Positions 24,803 through 32,201 of a stretch of DNA of 32,201 nucleotides are shown one piece after another. The DNA comes from Nitrosomonas sp. GTDB lineage: Bacteria; Pseudomonadota; Gammaproteobacteria; Burkholderiales; Nitrosomonadaceae. Below the pieces are notes generated by a model. The model saw nothing but the letters and a program-made list of their open reading frames with translations. It ran no database searches and was not told the DNA's origin. The stretch's first letter is position 1, and each line of letters starts with the position of its first letter. Made by a program: the position numbers and the translations under genes. The stretch spans positions 1-32,201 of the forward strand of contig JAJFJG010000138.1 of the NCBI GenBank assembly GCA_021774265.1, read 5' to 3'.

Positions 24803-24894
24803 CACTAACGTGAATGGCATATTAATACTGTTTTAGATTGGGGTTTCGCTTGTGGTGAATGTAAGGGTTTGAGCTGTTATTATGAACGTTAGTG
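24803..24894. promoter_or_regulatory. Spaced 9-base inverted repeat between ovoA and the arsenic-type operon
   Basis: CACTAACGT (24803-24811) and ACGTTAGTG (24886-24894) are perfect reverse complements, 83 bases apart centre to centre, close to eight helical turns. They lie in the divergent promoter region, one near each gene set. This is what paired operator half-sites bridged by a looping regulator would look like, although a nine-base match over this interval may also arise by chance. Confidence 0.4.
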
Positions 24895-24907
24895 TAAGGA
24901 AAAACGA

Positions 24908-25636
24908 GTGTGCTCGACTAATGATAAATTTTTAAAATTTCTCGTCATTATGAAAAATTCAGAAGTCCTGGTTTTAGTATGTAAGCAACCCAAGCTCGGA
25001 TTTGGAAAACAGCGTTTGTCTGCTAGTTTAGGTGTAGAGATGACGCAACGCGTAGCTGAAGCATTATTAAACTGTGCGTTAGAAGACTTACGAAGCTGGG
25101 TGGGTTCGGTTGTGATTGCGCCGTCATCCCAGGAAGATGTTGAGTGGGCTGCTTCATTAGTGCGCCAGCCGAATGTTTATGTGCAGCCACAGATGCAGGG
25201 TAATTTAGGCCAACGGTTGAATACGTTAGATTTTGAATTGCGCAGCAAAGGGATGAAACGGTTGATATATATCGGCAGTGACTCGCCGGGACTGATTGAA
25301 GCAGATTATGCCGCTGTATGTGACGCGATGCAGCATCATGATGTGGCGTTGATGCCAGCAATAGATGGTGGCGTTGTATTGATGGCAAACAATCGTCCTT
25401 GGCCACTTTTAACAGACTTGCCATGGAGTTCAAATCAATTGGGAAATGCATTGATGGACTGTTGCCGTGATGAGGGTCAATCGGTTGCTACTTTAGATGA
25501 AAGTTTTGATATTGATGAGTTGGCAGACCTGGTTAAATTAATTGAAGTATTGGAGGATGATCCACGACCTGCACGCAGTATATTGCGTCAGCTAGCAAGC
25601 GACATTACTTCTATAGTGGGAGTAAATCATGCTTAG
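24908..25636 (+). CDS. TIGR04282/DUF2064-type glycosyltransferase
   Basis: A nucleotide-sugar transferase-like protein: VLVLVCKQPKLGFGKQRLSASLG corresponds to the family start (F-x-K-x-P-x-x-G-x-x-K-T-R-L), YIGSDSPGLIEADY carries the metal-binding S-D-S-P and MPAIDGGVVLM the D-G-G motif. The start is uncertain: GTG 24908 has AAGGA eight bases upstream, but family proteins usually begin close to ATG 24950. TIGR04282 proteins are often found beside radical SAM and arsenosugar genes. It overlaps the next gene by eight bases, so the two glycosyltransferases are coupled. Confidence 0.82.
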   Translation: MCSTNDKFLKFLVIMKNSEVLVLVCKQPKLGFGKQRLSASLGVEMTQRVAEALLNCALEDLRSWVGSVVIAPSSQEDVEWAASLVRQPNVYVQPQMQGNLGQRLNTLDFELRSKGMKRLIYIGSDSPGLIEADYAAVCDAMQHHDVALMPAIDGGVVLMANNRPWPLLTDLPWSSNQLGNALMDCCRDEGQSVATLDESFDIDELADLVKLIEVLEDDPRPARSILRQLASDITSIVGVNHA

Positions 25637-26318
25637 CTTTAGTGTCATAATTCCTTGTTATCGTGATGAAGATAAATTGGCGTATTTACTATATCAATTG
25701 CATCAATTACCCAGGGGCCCGGAAGAAATTATTGTTATCGATGGTGCTGATAGCGAGCGTTGTCGTGAAATCTGTAATCAATATTCGGTGCACTGGCTGA
25801 CAAGTGAGCCTTGTCGTGGGGAACAATTACGTGCAGGTGCTGCATTAGCTAAAGGTGAAGTGCTGTGGTTTTTGCATGCGGATGCACGTTTTTCAAAAGA
25901 GTCATTAGGTGCAATGACATCGGCTCTTGAGCAGGGTGCTGTCGGTGGTTATTTTCGTTTTCGCTTTGATGTCCCACGTACTTGGCCTGCTTTAATATTG
26001 GAGCCAGCAATTGCGCTACGTTGTCGCTATGGTGTTCCCTATGGTGATCAGGGTATTTTTGTGTTGCGGGAAATTTATAAGAAAGCGGGAGGGCATGGTC
26101 CTTGGCCTTTATTTGAAGAGGTGCCTTTGGTACGCCGGGTGAGGCGACTTGGCCATTTTCAGTCGCTGCGCGAGCCTATATTAGTAGATCCCTGCCGTTG
26201 GCAACAGGATGGATGGTGGCGACGGACTTGGAAAAATCGTCAGTTAGCATTGAACTTTGCGCGTGGCGTTGCGCCCAATGAATTGGCTTCACGTTACGGT
26301 TCGGATTCTCATTTCTAA
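25629..26318 (+). CDS. TIGR04283-type family 2 glycosyltransferase
   Basis: A 229-aa GT2 enzyme with FSVIIPCYRDEDKLAYLL, IIVIDGADSE in place of the usual V-V-D-G-x-S-x-D, GEVLWFLHADARF (DxD-like element) and YGDQGIFVLREIY with PLFEEVPLVRRVRRLG near the C-terminus, which are hallmarks of the TIGR04283 family. No membrane segments. It works next to the TIGR04282 protein in gene clusters with ArsM. The donor and acceptor are unknown; in the arsenosugar hypothesis one of the pair would glycosylate the arsenic ribose. Confidence 0.85.
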   Translation: MLSFSVIIPCYRDEDKLAYLLYQLHQLPRGPEEIIVIDGADSERCREICNQYSVHWLTSEPCRGEQLRAGAALAKGEVLWFLHADARFSKESLGAMTSALEQGAVGGYFRFRFDVPRTWPALILEPAIALRCRYGVPYGDQGIFVLREIYKKAGGHGPWPLFEEVPLVRRVRRLGHFQSLREPILVDPCRWQQDGWWRRTWKNRQLALNFARGVAPNELASRYGSDSHF

Positions 26319-26351
26319 ATACAAAATATAACTTCAATGATAAGGATTGTC

Positions 26352-27395
26352 ATGAAAGAGGATGTTCAAAAATATTATGGTGAAACACTCAGTAATACGC
26401 AGGATTTGCAAACTAATGCCTGCTGTACAGATTCGGATTTACCCGGATTTGTAAAGCCATTACTGGCTCAAGTTCATGATGAAGTGTTGACGCGTTATTA
26501 CGGCTGCGGTTTGGTTTTACCTGAATTATTGGAAGGCTTAACTATTTTGGATCTTGGTTGTGGTGCAGGACGCGATGTTTATGTGCTTTCTCAATTGGTC
26601 GGTGAGCAGGGCCAAGTTATTGGTGTGGATATGACTGCTGAGCAGTTGGCTGTTGCACGTCAACATGAAGCGCATCACCAAGAAGTTTTTGGCTTTAGTC
26701 GCAGTAATGTGCGTTTTCTGCATGGCTACATTGAACACCTAGATGAGCTTGAGCTGGTAGATAATAGTGTGGATATTATTGTCTCGAATTGTGTGATTAA
26801 CTTAGCTTCTGATAAAGGTGCTGTATTGCGTGAAGCGCTACGTGTATTAAAGCCGGGCGGAGAGTTATATTTCTCAGATGTTTATAGTGATCGACGTATT
26901 CCATTTGCATTAACACAAGATCCCGTGTTGTATGGTGAATGCTTGGGTGGTGCATTGTATTGGAATGATTTTTTGCAGTTGGCACAGAAATCTGGCTTTA
27001 TGGATCCGCGCTTAGTTGAAGACCGCCCTATCACGATTGATAACGATGAATTGGCTGCACGGACAGGCAACATTCGTTTTTATTCTGCGACGTATCGTTT
27101 ATTCAAATTAAATAATCTTGAGCTGGCTTGCGAGGATCATGGTCAGTCTGTGATTTATAAGGGCACAATTCCGCATCATCCCCACGTATTTGTGCTGGAT
27201 AAACATCACACCATTGAGGCGGGTAAACAGTTTCAGGTCTGTGGCAATACATGGCGTATGTTGCATGACACACGCTTCAAAGAACACTTCGATTTTTACG
27301 GCAATTTTGATAATCACTACGGTATTTTTCCGGGTTGCGGTATGGGTATTCCGTTTAATGATAGTGCTGGCGAACAAAAGGGTGGGTGCTGCTAG
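26352..27395 (+). CDS. arsM: Arsenite S-adenosylmethionine methyltransferase ArsM
   Basis: A 347-aa protein from ATG 26352 (AAGGA seven bases upstream; the track's earlier ATG overlaps this site). The SAM motif is ILDLGCGAGRDVYVLSQL (GxGxG type). The arsenic-binding cysteines appear at C52 (YYGCG), C147 (VSNCVINL) and C197 (YGECLGGAL), with the 50-residue spacing between the last two known from ArsM, plus an N-terminal CC (24-25). The C-terminus has PGCGMGIPF and ends in CC, as in many ArsM. It methylates As(III) stepwise. It lies in a same-strand cluster with glycosyltransferases, a radical SAM enzyme and a redox fusion, supporting complex organoarsenical synthesis. Confidence 0.93.
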   Translation: MKEDVQKYYGETLSNTQDLQTNACCTDSDLPGFVKPLLAQVHDEVLTRYYGCGLVLPELLEGLTILDLGCGAGRDVYVLSQLVGEQGQVIGVDMTAEQLAVARQHEAHHQEVFGFSRSNVRFLHGYIEHLDELELVDNSVDIIVSNCVINLASDKGAVLREALRVLKPGGELYFSDVYSDRRIPFALTQDPVLYGECLGGALYWNDFLQLAQKSGFMDPRLVEDRPITIDNDELAARTGNIRFYSATYRLFKLNNLELACEDHGQSVIYKGTIPHHPHVFVLDKHHTIEAGKQFQVCGNTWRMLHDTRFKEHFDFYGNFDNHYGIFPGCGMGIPFNDSAGEQKGGCC

Positions 27396-27397
27396 TG

Positions 27398-28324
27398 ATG
27401 GATGCTCAGGTGTCGCCAGCACGTTCAAAACTGTGGGATCAAACATCAGAAGGTCAGCCGCGTGGTTTCATCAATTCTTATGCATTGGATGAGTTGTGGC
27501 TACATACCGGTACGGCTTGTAATCTAGCTTGTCCTTTCTGTTTAGAAGGTTCCAAGCCAGGTGATAATCGGTTACAGCTGATGCGTTTTGACGACGCTAA
27601 GCCCTATATTGATGAAGCGCTCACGTTGGGTGTTAAGCAGTTTTCGTTTACGGGAGGTGAGCCATTCATTAATAAGGATATGGTACGTATTCTTGAGTAT
27701 TGTCTACAACATCGCCCTTGTTTGGTGTTGACGAATGCGACGGAGCCATTAATCAAGCGTTTGAAACAATTAACACCCTTGCTGGATCGTGAGAATAAGC
27801 TACATTTTCGCGTCAGTTTAGATCATTTCGATGCTTCAAAGCATGATGCGGGTCGTGGTGAAGGAATGTTTGCCATGGCGTTGCGAGGTATGAGAGCGTT
27901 GCATGAAATGGGTTTTGCATTGTCAGTTGCTAATCAGGCACTACCAGGCATATTACCTGAAGAAACGGCCAAAAAGTTTACTGATGTTTTTTATGCCGCA
28001 GGTTTGCCAGAAGATATGCAGCGTATTGAATTCCCTGAGTTTTATCCGCCCGAATCGAACATATCTGCCCCGCAAATCACTCAAAGTTGCATGACCGATT
28101 TTCAAACAGAAAAAACGCGCCGTGATTTTATGTGCGCGTTTAGCCGGATGGTGGTGAAAATTGATGGGCAGACAAAAGTATATGCTTGTACCTTGGTTGA
28201 TGATGACCCAGATTATGCGTTAGGTGAAACGTTAACGCAGAGCTTGCAAGTGCCTGTGAGCATGAAACATCATCGCTGTTATAGTTGCTTTCAGTTTGGT
28301 GCTTCTTGTAGTGAAATGAAATAA
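27398..28324 (+). CDS. Radical SAM enzyme in the arsenic-type cluster (not canonical ArsS)
   Basis: A 308-aa protein from ATG 27398 (the track's GTG at 27386 lies inside arsM). The [4Fe-4S] motif is TACNLACPFCLEGS with C41, C45 and C48, followed by the SAM-binding FTGGEPFIN. The C-terminal part has extra cysteines (ACTLVDDDPDYALG and HHRCYSCFQFGASC) suggesting a second iron-sulfur cluster. Canonical ArsS has a different CNQxCxHC motif and start, and ArsL has a different RCCxxC motif, so this looks like another radical SAM family filling that slot. Its reaction is unknown. It starts a few bases after the arsM stop, so it is clearly in the same operon. Confidence 0.83.
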   Translation: MDAQVSPARSKLWDQTSEGQPRGFINSYALDELWLHTGTACNLACPFCLEGSKPGDNRLQLMRFDDAKPYIDEALTLGVKQFSFTGGEPFINKDMVRILEYCLQHRPCLVLTNATEPLIKRLKQLTPLLDRENKLHFRVSLDHFDASKHDAGRGEGMFAMALRGMRALHEMGFALSVANQALPGILPEETAKKFTDVFYAAGLPEDMQRIEFPEFYPPESNISAPQITQSCMTDFQTEKTRRDFMCAFSRMVVKIDGQTKVYACTLVDDDPDYALGETLTQSLQVPVSMKHHRCYSCFQFGASCSEMK

Positions 28325-28336
28325 CAAAGGAAAGAA

Positions 28337-30472
28337 ATGAAAAATCGTTGGTGGATACTCGTTTTATTTGGATTATTGATGGGTTTGTTTTTTATTTTTG
28401 ACCTTGGACGGTTCTTTAGTTTAGATGTGTTAAAGGCAAGCCATGATGAACTGCAGAAAGCCTATCATGAGCAACCATTTCTAATTGTTGGCATTTATTC
28501 CTTAACTTACATTATGATGGCGGCTTTGTCCTTGCCGGGTGCCGCGGTCATGTCGTTGGCTGGTGGTGCGATGTTCGGATTATGGGTTGGTGTGCCAATT
28601 GTTTTAATTTCAGCCACTATTGGTGCAACATTGGCTTTTTGGGTGGCTCGTTATGTGTTGCGCGATACGGTGCAACAACGTTTTGGTGATCGCTTGGAGA
28701 CCATTAATAATGGCCTTGAACGTGACGGCGCATTCTATTTGTTTTCCTTACGCTTGGTGCCGGTCTTTCCATTCTTCTTGATTAATCTACTGATGGGGTT
28801 GACTAAGATTCGTAGTGGTACGTTTTTCTGGGCAAGTTTGATTGGTATGTTTGCAGGGAGCGCCGTGTATGTTAATGCGGGTACTCAACTAGCGTCACTT
28901 ACCAGCTTATCAGGTATTTTATCTCCGGCATTAATTGGTTCTTTTGTATTGTTAGCAGTGTTTCCATGGCTGGCACGATGGGGTGTCGGGTTGATTAAAA
29001 TGCGTCGACTCTATACGCGCTGGACAAAGCCCGCGCAATTTGACCGTAATTTGGTGGTTATTGGAGCCGGTGCCGCTGGATTAGTGACTTCTTATATTGC
29101 CGCAGTAACGCGTGCCAAGGTAACGCTGATTGAAGGTCATAAAATGGGTGGCGATTGTCTTAATTATGGTTGTGTGCCGTCCAAAGCGTTAATTCATTCC
29201 GCTGCTTTTCTTAAACAAGCGCAAACGGCTGAAACACTCGGTTTTACCACTGCAACCGTTGATTACAACTTTAGTGATGTTATGACGCGTGTTCAACGAG
29301 TTGTCAGCGCGGTTGAGCCACATGATTCGGTTGAGCGATACACTCAGTTGGGTGTTGAAGTGTTGCAAGGCAATGCACGCATAACATCACCGTGGACGGT
29401 TGAAGTGAATGGGCAAACACTCACTACCCGTGCCATAGTCATTGCGACAGGCGCACGCCCTGCCGTGCCGAATATACCCGGTTTGGAAACGGTTCGTTAC
29501 TATACATCCGATACTATCTGGTCATTGACTGAGCGGCCAGAACGGTTGCTAGTGCTAGGTGGCGGACCAATTGGTTGTGAATTGGCACAGACTTTTGCGC
29601 GCCTTGGTTGCCAAGTAACACAGGTAGAGATGGGTGATTTGATGGCGCGTGAAGATGCTGACGCGGCGGCGTTGGTTAAGGTGGCATTACAAGATGATGG
29701 TGTGCAAATACTGACACAGACGGTAGCCGTACGCTGTGAAATAGATGCTGAAGCGCAGTATCTGGTTGTGTGCGATAAAGATGGTGAAGAAACTCGACTA
29801 GCATTTGATGCCTTGTTATGTGCTGTAGGCCGAGCGCCACGTACTGAAGGTTTTGGTCTGGAAGAATTGGGTATTCCTGTTACAAAAAGACGTACGATTG
29901 AAACTAATGCGCAATTACAAACCATCTATCCTAATATCTATGCCTGTGGCGATGTCGCTGGACCATACCAGTTTACACATACTGCTGCGCATCAAGCCTG
30001 GTATGCATCGGTGAATGCGTTGTTTGGTGATTTTAAAAGTTTTACGGTTGATTATTCTGTGATCCCATGGGCAACATTTACTGATCCAGAAGTGGCGCGT
30101 GTTGGATTGTCAGAAAATGAGGCAAAAGCACAGGGTAAAGCCTATGAAGTGACGCGCTATGGTTTGGATGACTTAGATCGTGCGATTGCCGATGAAGCTG
30201 CGCATGGTTTTGTAAAAGTATTGACTGTTCCAGGAAAAGACCGAATTTTAGGTGTGACCATTGTTGCTAAACATGCTAGTGATTTATTGGCTGAATTTGT
30301 GTTAGCAATGAAACACGGACTGGGTTTGAATAAAATTCTCGGCACGATACATACTTACCCTACTTGGTCTGAAGCCAATAAATATGCCGCTGGAGAGTGG
30401 AAACGTGCGCATGCGCCCAAGCGATTGTTGGATTGGGTGGAGAAGTTTCATACTAAAAGGCGGGGTGGATAG
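28337..30472 (+). CDS. TVP38/TMEM64 membrane domain fused to FAD disulfide oxidoreductase
   Basis: A 711-aa fusion. Residues about 1-225 hold a TVP38/TMEM64 (DedA-like) domain with several membrane helices and the family core (AALSLPGAAVMSLAGGAMFG, then FPFFLINLLMGLT). From about residue 235 a mercuric-reductase/lipoamide-dehydrogenase-type flavoprotein follows: FAD motif VVIGAGAAGLV, redox-active cysteines C274 and C279 (GGDCLNYGCVPSKALIH), NAD-binding LLVLGGGPIGCELA, second FAD site YACGDVAGP, and the C-terminal HTYPTWSEANK with the catalytic His-Glu. The C-terminal CC of true mercuric reductases is absent. It is 12 bases after the radical SAM gene, so belongs to the same operon. A role in reduction or export of a thiol- or metalloid-containing product is inferred. 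Confidence 0.9.
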   Translation: MKNRWWILVLFGLLMGLFFIFDLGRFFSLDVLKASHDELQKAYHEQPFLIVGIYSLTYIMMAALSLPGAAVMSLAGGAMFGLWVGVPIVLISATIGATLAFWVARYVLRDTVQQRFGDRLETINNGLERDGAFYLFSLRLVPVFPFFLINLLMGLTKIRSGTFFWASLIGMFAGSAVYVNAGTQLASLTSLSGILSPALIGSFVLLAVFPWLARWGVGLIKMRRLYTRWTKPAQFDRNLVVIGAGAAGLVTSYIAAVTRAKVTLIEGHKMGGDCLNYGCVPSKALIHSAAFLKQAQTAETLGFTTATVDYNFSDVMTRVQRVVSAVEPHDSVERYTQLGVEVLQGNARITSPWTVEVNGQTLTTRAIVIATGARPAVPNIPGLETVRYYTSDTIWSLTERPERLLVLGGGPIGCELAQTFARLGCQVTQVEMGDLMAREDADAAALVKVALQDDGVQILTQTVAVRCEIDAEAQYLVVCDKDGEETRLAFDALLCAVGRAPRTEGFGLEELGIPVTKRRTIETNAQLQTIYPNIYACGDVAGPYQFTHTAAHQAWYASVNALFGDFKSFTVDYSVIPWATFTDPEVARVGLSENEAKAQGKAYEVTRYGLDDLDRAIADEAAHGFVKVLTVPGKDRILGVTIVAKHASDLLAEFVLAMKHGLGLNKILGTIHTYPTWSEANKYAAGEWKRAHAPKRLLDWVEKFHTKRRGG

Positions 30473-30551
30473 AGCAATAAGCTTGATTTGATTTTGTGTG
30501 GGTGAGGTAAGTTTTTGCCCATCAAGGTAATGCATTACGTCCAAATTGATT

Positions 30552-30557
30552 TATAAT
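30552..30557 (+). promoter_or_regulatory. Possible -10 element of the pnt operon
   Basis: TATAAT lies 79 bases before the pntAA start in the only gap between the arsenic-type cluster and pnt. No good -35 box is seen 16-18 bases upstream (the sequence there is AATGCA), so the assignment is weak. Confidence 0.3.
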
Positions 30558-30635
30558 CTACAATTAAACTTAAAAATTGAGTATTGCGTCAGTTCGTTTC
30601 GCAAGCTTGTTGGTAAGAGATAAGGGAGATCATCA

Positions 30636-31757
30636 ATGCATATAGGCATACCCGCAGAGATTCGCGGGGGAGAAACTCGCGTAGCTGCTACGCCGGAAAC
30701 TGTCAAAAAATTTACAGCTAAAGAACTGCATGTTGTTCTAGTTCAGTCGGGGGCTGGCGCAGGTGCGAGTATACCGGACGAGGCATATCAAGAGGCAGGT
30801 GCAATCATTGTTGCTGATGCAGCTTCGCTATATGCACAATCTCAAATTATTCTGAAAGTGCGCGGGCCGAAAGCTGACGAATTAGCACTGATGAAAAAAG
30901 ATGCGGTTTTGCTTGGCTTGCTATCGCCACATCAGGCAGAAGGAATAAGTGCGCTGACTAGTCATGGCTTAACAGCTTTCTCAATGGAAAAGTTACCACG
31001 TATTTCTCGCGCGCAAAGTATGGATGTTTTGTCATCACAGGCAAATATTGCGGGTTATAAAGCAGTGATAATGGCTGCTGATGTTTACCAGAAATTTTTT
31101 CCGATGTTAATGACTGCTGCGGGTACTGTGAAAGCAGCGCGTGTTTTGATTTTGGGTGCAGGTGTGGCAGGTTTGCAGGCTATCGCGACTGCTAAACGAT
31201 TGGGTGCAGTAGTAGAAGCATTTGATGTGCGTCCTGCAGTGAAAGAGCAGGTCGAAAGCTTGGGTGGAAAGTTTGTTGAAGTACCACTGACTGATGAAGA
31301 AAAAGCGAAAGCAGAAACTGCCGGTGGTTATGCCAGTGAAATGTCTGACGATTATAAGCGTCGACAAAGTGAATTAATTGATCAGCGTGCGATAGCCGCA
31401 GATATTATCATTACGACAGCGTTGATTCCTGGACGCCCAGCGCCGGTGTTAATCAAAGAAGAAACAGTTAAGTCCATGAAGCCTGGTTCAGTAATTGTGG
31501 ATATGGCAGTAGAGGCTGGTGGCAATTGTCCGTTGTCTGAGTTAAATCAGAATGTTGTGAAGCATGGTGTTCATCTAATTGGTATTGCTAATTTGCCCGG
31601 TTTAGTTGCTGCAGATTCTAGTGCATTGTATGCACGTAATCTTATGAATTTTCTTAACTTGATGCTTGATGCGGAAAGCGGTGAATTAAAAATAGACCGT
31701 GAAGACGAAATTGTAGCAGGGACGATAGTTTGCACAAATGGGGAAGCGGTTAGTTAA
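30636..31757 (+). CDS. pntAA: NAD(P) transhydrogenase alpha subunit part 1
   Basis: A 373-aa soluble NAD(H)-binding subunit. GIPAEIRGGETRVAATPETV at the N-terminus and SMEKLPRISRAQSMDVLSSQ are typical of the AlaDH/PNT N-terminal domain; VLILGAGVAGLQAIATAKRLG is the NAD-binding Rossmann fold, followed by AFDVRPAVKEQ and the family's GGYASEMSDDYKRRQ. It transfers hydride from NADH to NADP, driven by proton flow. It starts the three-gene pnt set, with GGGAG ribosome site. Confidence 0.94.
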   Translation: MHIGIPAEIRGGETRVAATPETVKKFTAKELHVVLVQSGAGAGASIPDEAYQEAGAIIVADAASLYAQSQIILKVRGPKADELALMKKDAVLLGLLSPHQAEGISALTSHGLTAFSMEKLPRISRAQSMDVLSSQANIAGYKAVIMAADVYQKFFPMLMTAAGTVKAARVLILGAGVAGLQAIATAKRLGAVVEAFDVRPAVKEQVESLGGKFVEVPLTDEEKAKAETAGGYASEMSDDYKRRQSELIDQRAIAADIIITTALIPGRPAPVLIKEETVKSMKPGSVIVDMAVEAGGNCPLSELNQNVVKHGVHLIGIANLPGLVAADSSALYARNLMNFLNLMLDAESGELKIDREDEIVAGTIVCTNGEAVS

Positions 31758-31833
31758 GCATTTAGAGAACGGATTCGGGGCAATATTGATGTTAACTTAT
31801 GTCTCATGGTAAACGAATTTAGAAGGAGCAATT

Positions 31834-32142
31834 ATGATCGGTGATGTCGATCCAACGATTATTAATCTTACAGTTTTTGTATTGGCGGTATTTGTTGGCT
31901 ATCACGTGGTATGGAATGTTACGCCAGCTTTACATACTCCGTTGATGTCTGTAACCAATGCAATTTCTGGCATTATTCTAGTGGGTGCAATGCTGGCGGC
32001 TGGGCCAGCTGAGACTGACTGGGGTGTCTGGCTAGGCGCGGTTGCAGTAACACTTGCTGCAATTAATGTGTTTGGTGGATTTCTTGTTACCCAGCGGATG
32101 CTGGAAATGTTCAAAAGAAAAGATAAAAAAGGAAGCACATAA
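31834..32142 (+). CDS. pntAB: NAD(P) transhydrogenase alpha subunit part 2
   Basis: A 102-aa membrane protein with three hydrophobic helices ([46 protein letters not shown]) and the family's [12 protein letters not shown]. It forms part of the proton channel with PntB. Ribosome site AGAAGGAG is eight bases before the ATG. Separation of the alpha subunit into two genes is common in alpha- and beta-proteobacteria, in contrast to the fused PntA of enterobacteria. Confidence 0.93.
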   Translation: MIGDVDPTIINLTVFVLAVFVGYHVVWNVTPALHTPLMSVTNAISGIILVGAMLAAGPAETDWGVWLGAVAVTLAAINVFGGFLVTQRMLEMFKRKDKKGST

Positions 32143-32201
32143 ATGTCTGCAGATTTAGTTGCTCTCGCATATTTAGTTGCCTCAGTTTTCTTTATATTGG
32201 C
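32143..32201 (+). CDS. pntB: NAD(P) transhydrogenase beta subunit PntB, N-terminal fragment
   Basis: Starts with ATG immediately after the pntAB stop (TAA then ATG), with AAGGA upstream. The 19 visible residues, MSADLVALAYLVASVFFIL, match the first membrane helix of PntB. The rest is beyond the window edge. Confidence 0.85.
   Translation, partial: MSADLVALAYLVASVFFIL

Noticed and set aside
28337-30472. Mercuric reductase MerA
   Set aside because: The C-terminal CC and N-terminal HMA domain are missing, a TVP38 domain is fused instead, and no mer genes are nearby.

Overview
The window comes from a Gram-negative proteobacterium of moderate-to-low GC. The N-terminus of RpoH at the left edge, the CIRCE operator in front of it and the three-gene pnt operon at the right edge lean towards a beta- or gamma-proteobacterium, but a species cannot be named from sequence alone. 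Layout: (1) 1-1931 holds the start of rpoH (minus strand) with a near-perfect CIRCE (HrcA) operator, one possible small ORF, and two badly decayed transposases (ISL3 type on plus, IS110 type on minus). (2) 1932-8614 is the highlight: a six-gene, one-strand operon with the architecture of a Fap functional-amyloid system. It has two paralogous secreted fibre-like proteins made of Asn/Asp/Ser hexapeptide repeats, a small exported protein, a periplasmic C39-type cysteine protease (FapD-like), a second small exported protein (possibly FapE-like), and an outer-membrane barrel with an N-terminal coiled coil (FapF-like). Repeat chemistry, gene order and the small components differ from the Pseudomonas Fap operon, so it looks like a divergent version. 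Strong stem-loops follow each fibre gene and may set subunit-to-machinery dosage. (3) 9322-14086 is a translationally coupled signalling operon: CheB-CheR-PAS protein, PAS/HisKA_3 histidine kinase, NarL/LuxR response regulator. (4) 14588-21260 is a mixed stretch: glutaredoxin-like protein, an internally deleted DUF4255 (contractile-injection cap) remnant, msrB coupled to nhaC, a small TIR-like protein closed by a terminator, a CPBP membrane protease, DoxX, and an ADP-ribosylglycohydrolase-fold protein without the usual Asp metal motifs. (5) 21430-30472 has two divergent metabolic operons: ovoA-ovoB for ovothiol on minus, and on plus an arsenic-type cluster of TIGR04282- and TIGR04283-like glycosyltransferases, ArsM, a radical SAM enzyme that does not look like canonical ArsS, and a TVP38/disulfide-oxidoreductase fusion. 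(6) 30636-32201 begins the proton-translocating transhydrogenase operon pntAA-pntAB-pntB (last gene cut by the window edge). Several units (MsrB, glutaredoxin-like protein, ovothiol, thiol-active oxidoreductase, transhydrogenase, arsenic methylation) fit a redox and metalloid-stress theme; the fibre operon suggests a biofilm or surface lifestyle. All functions are read from motifs and gene order only.
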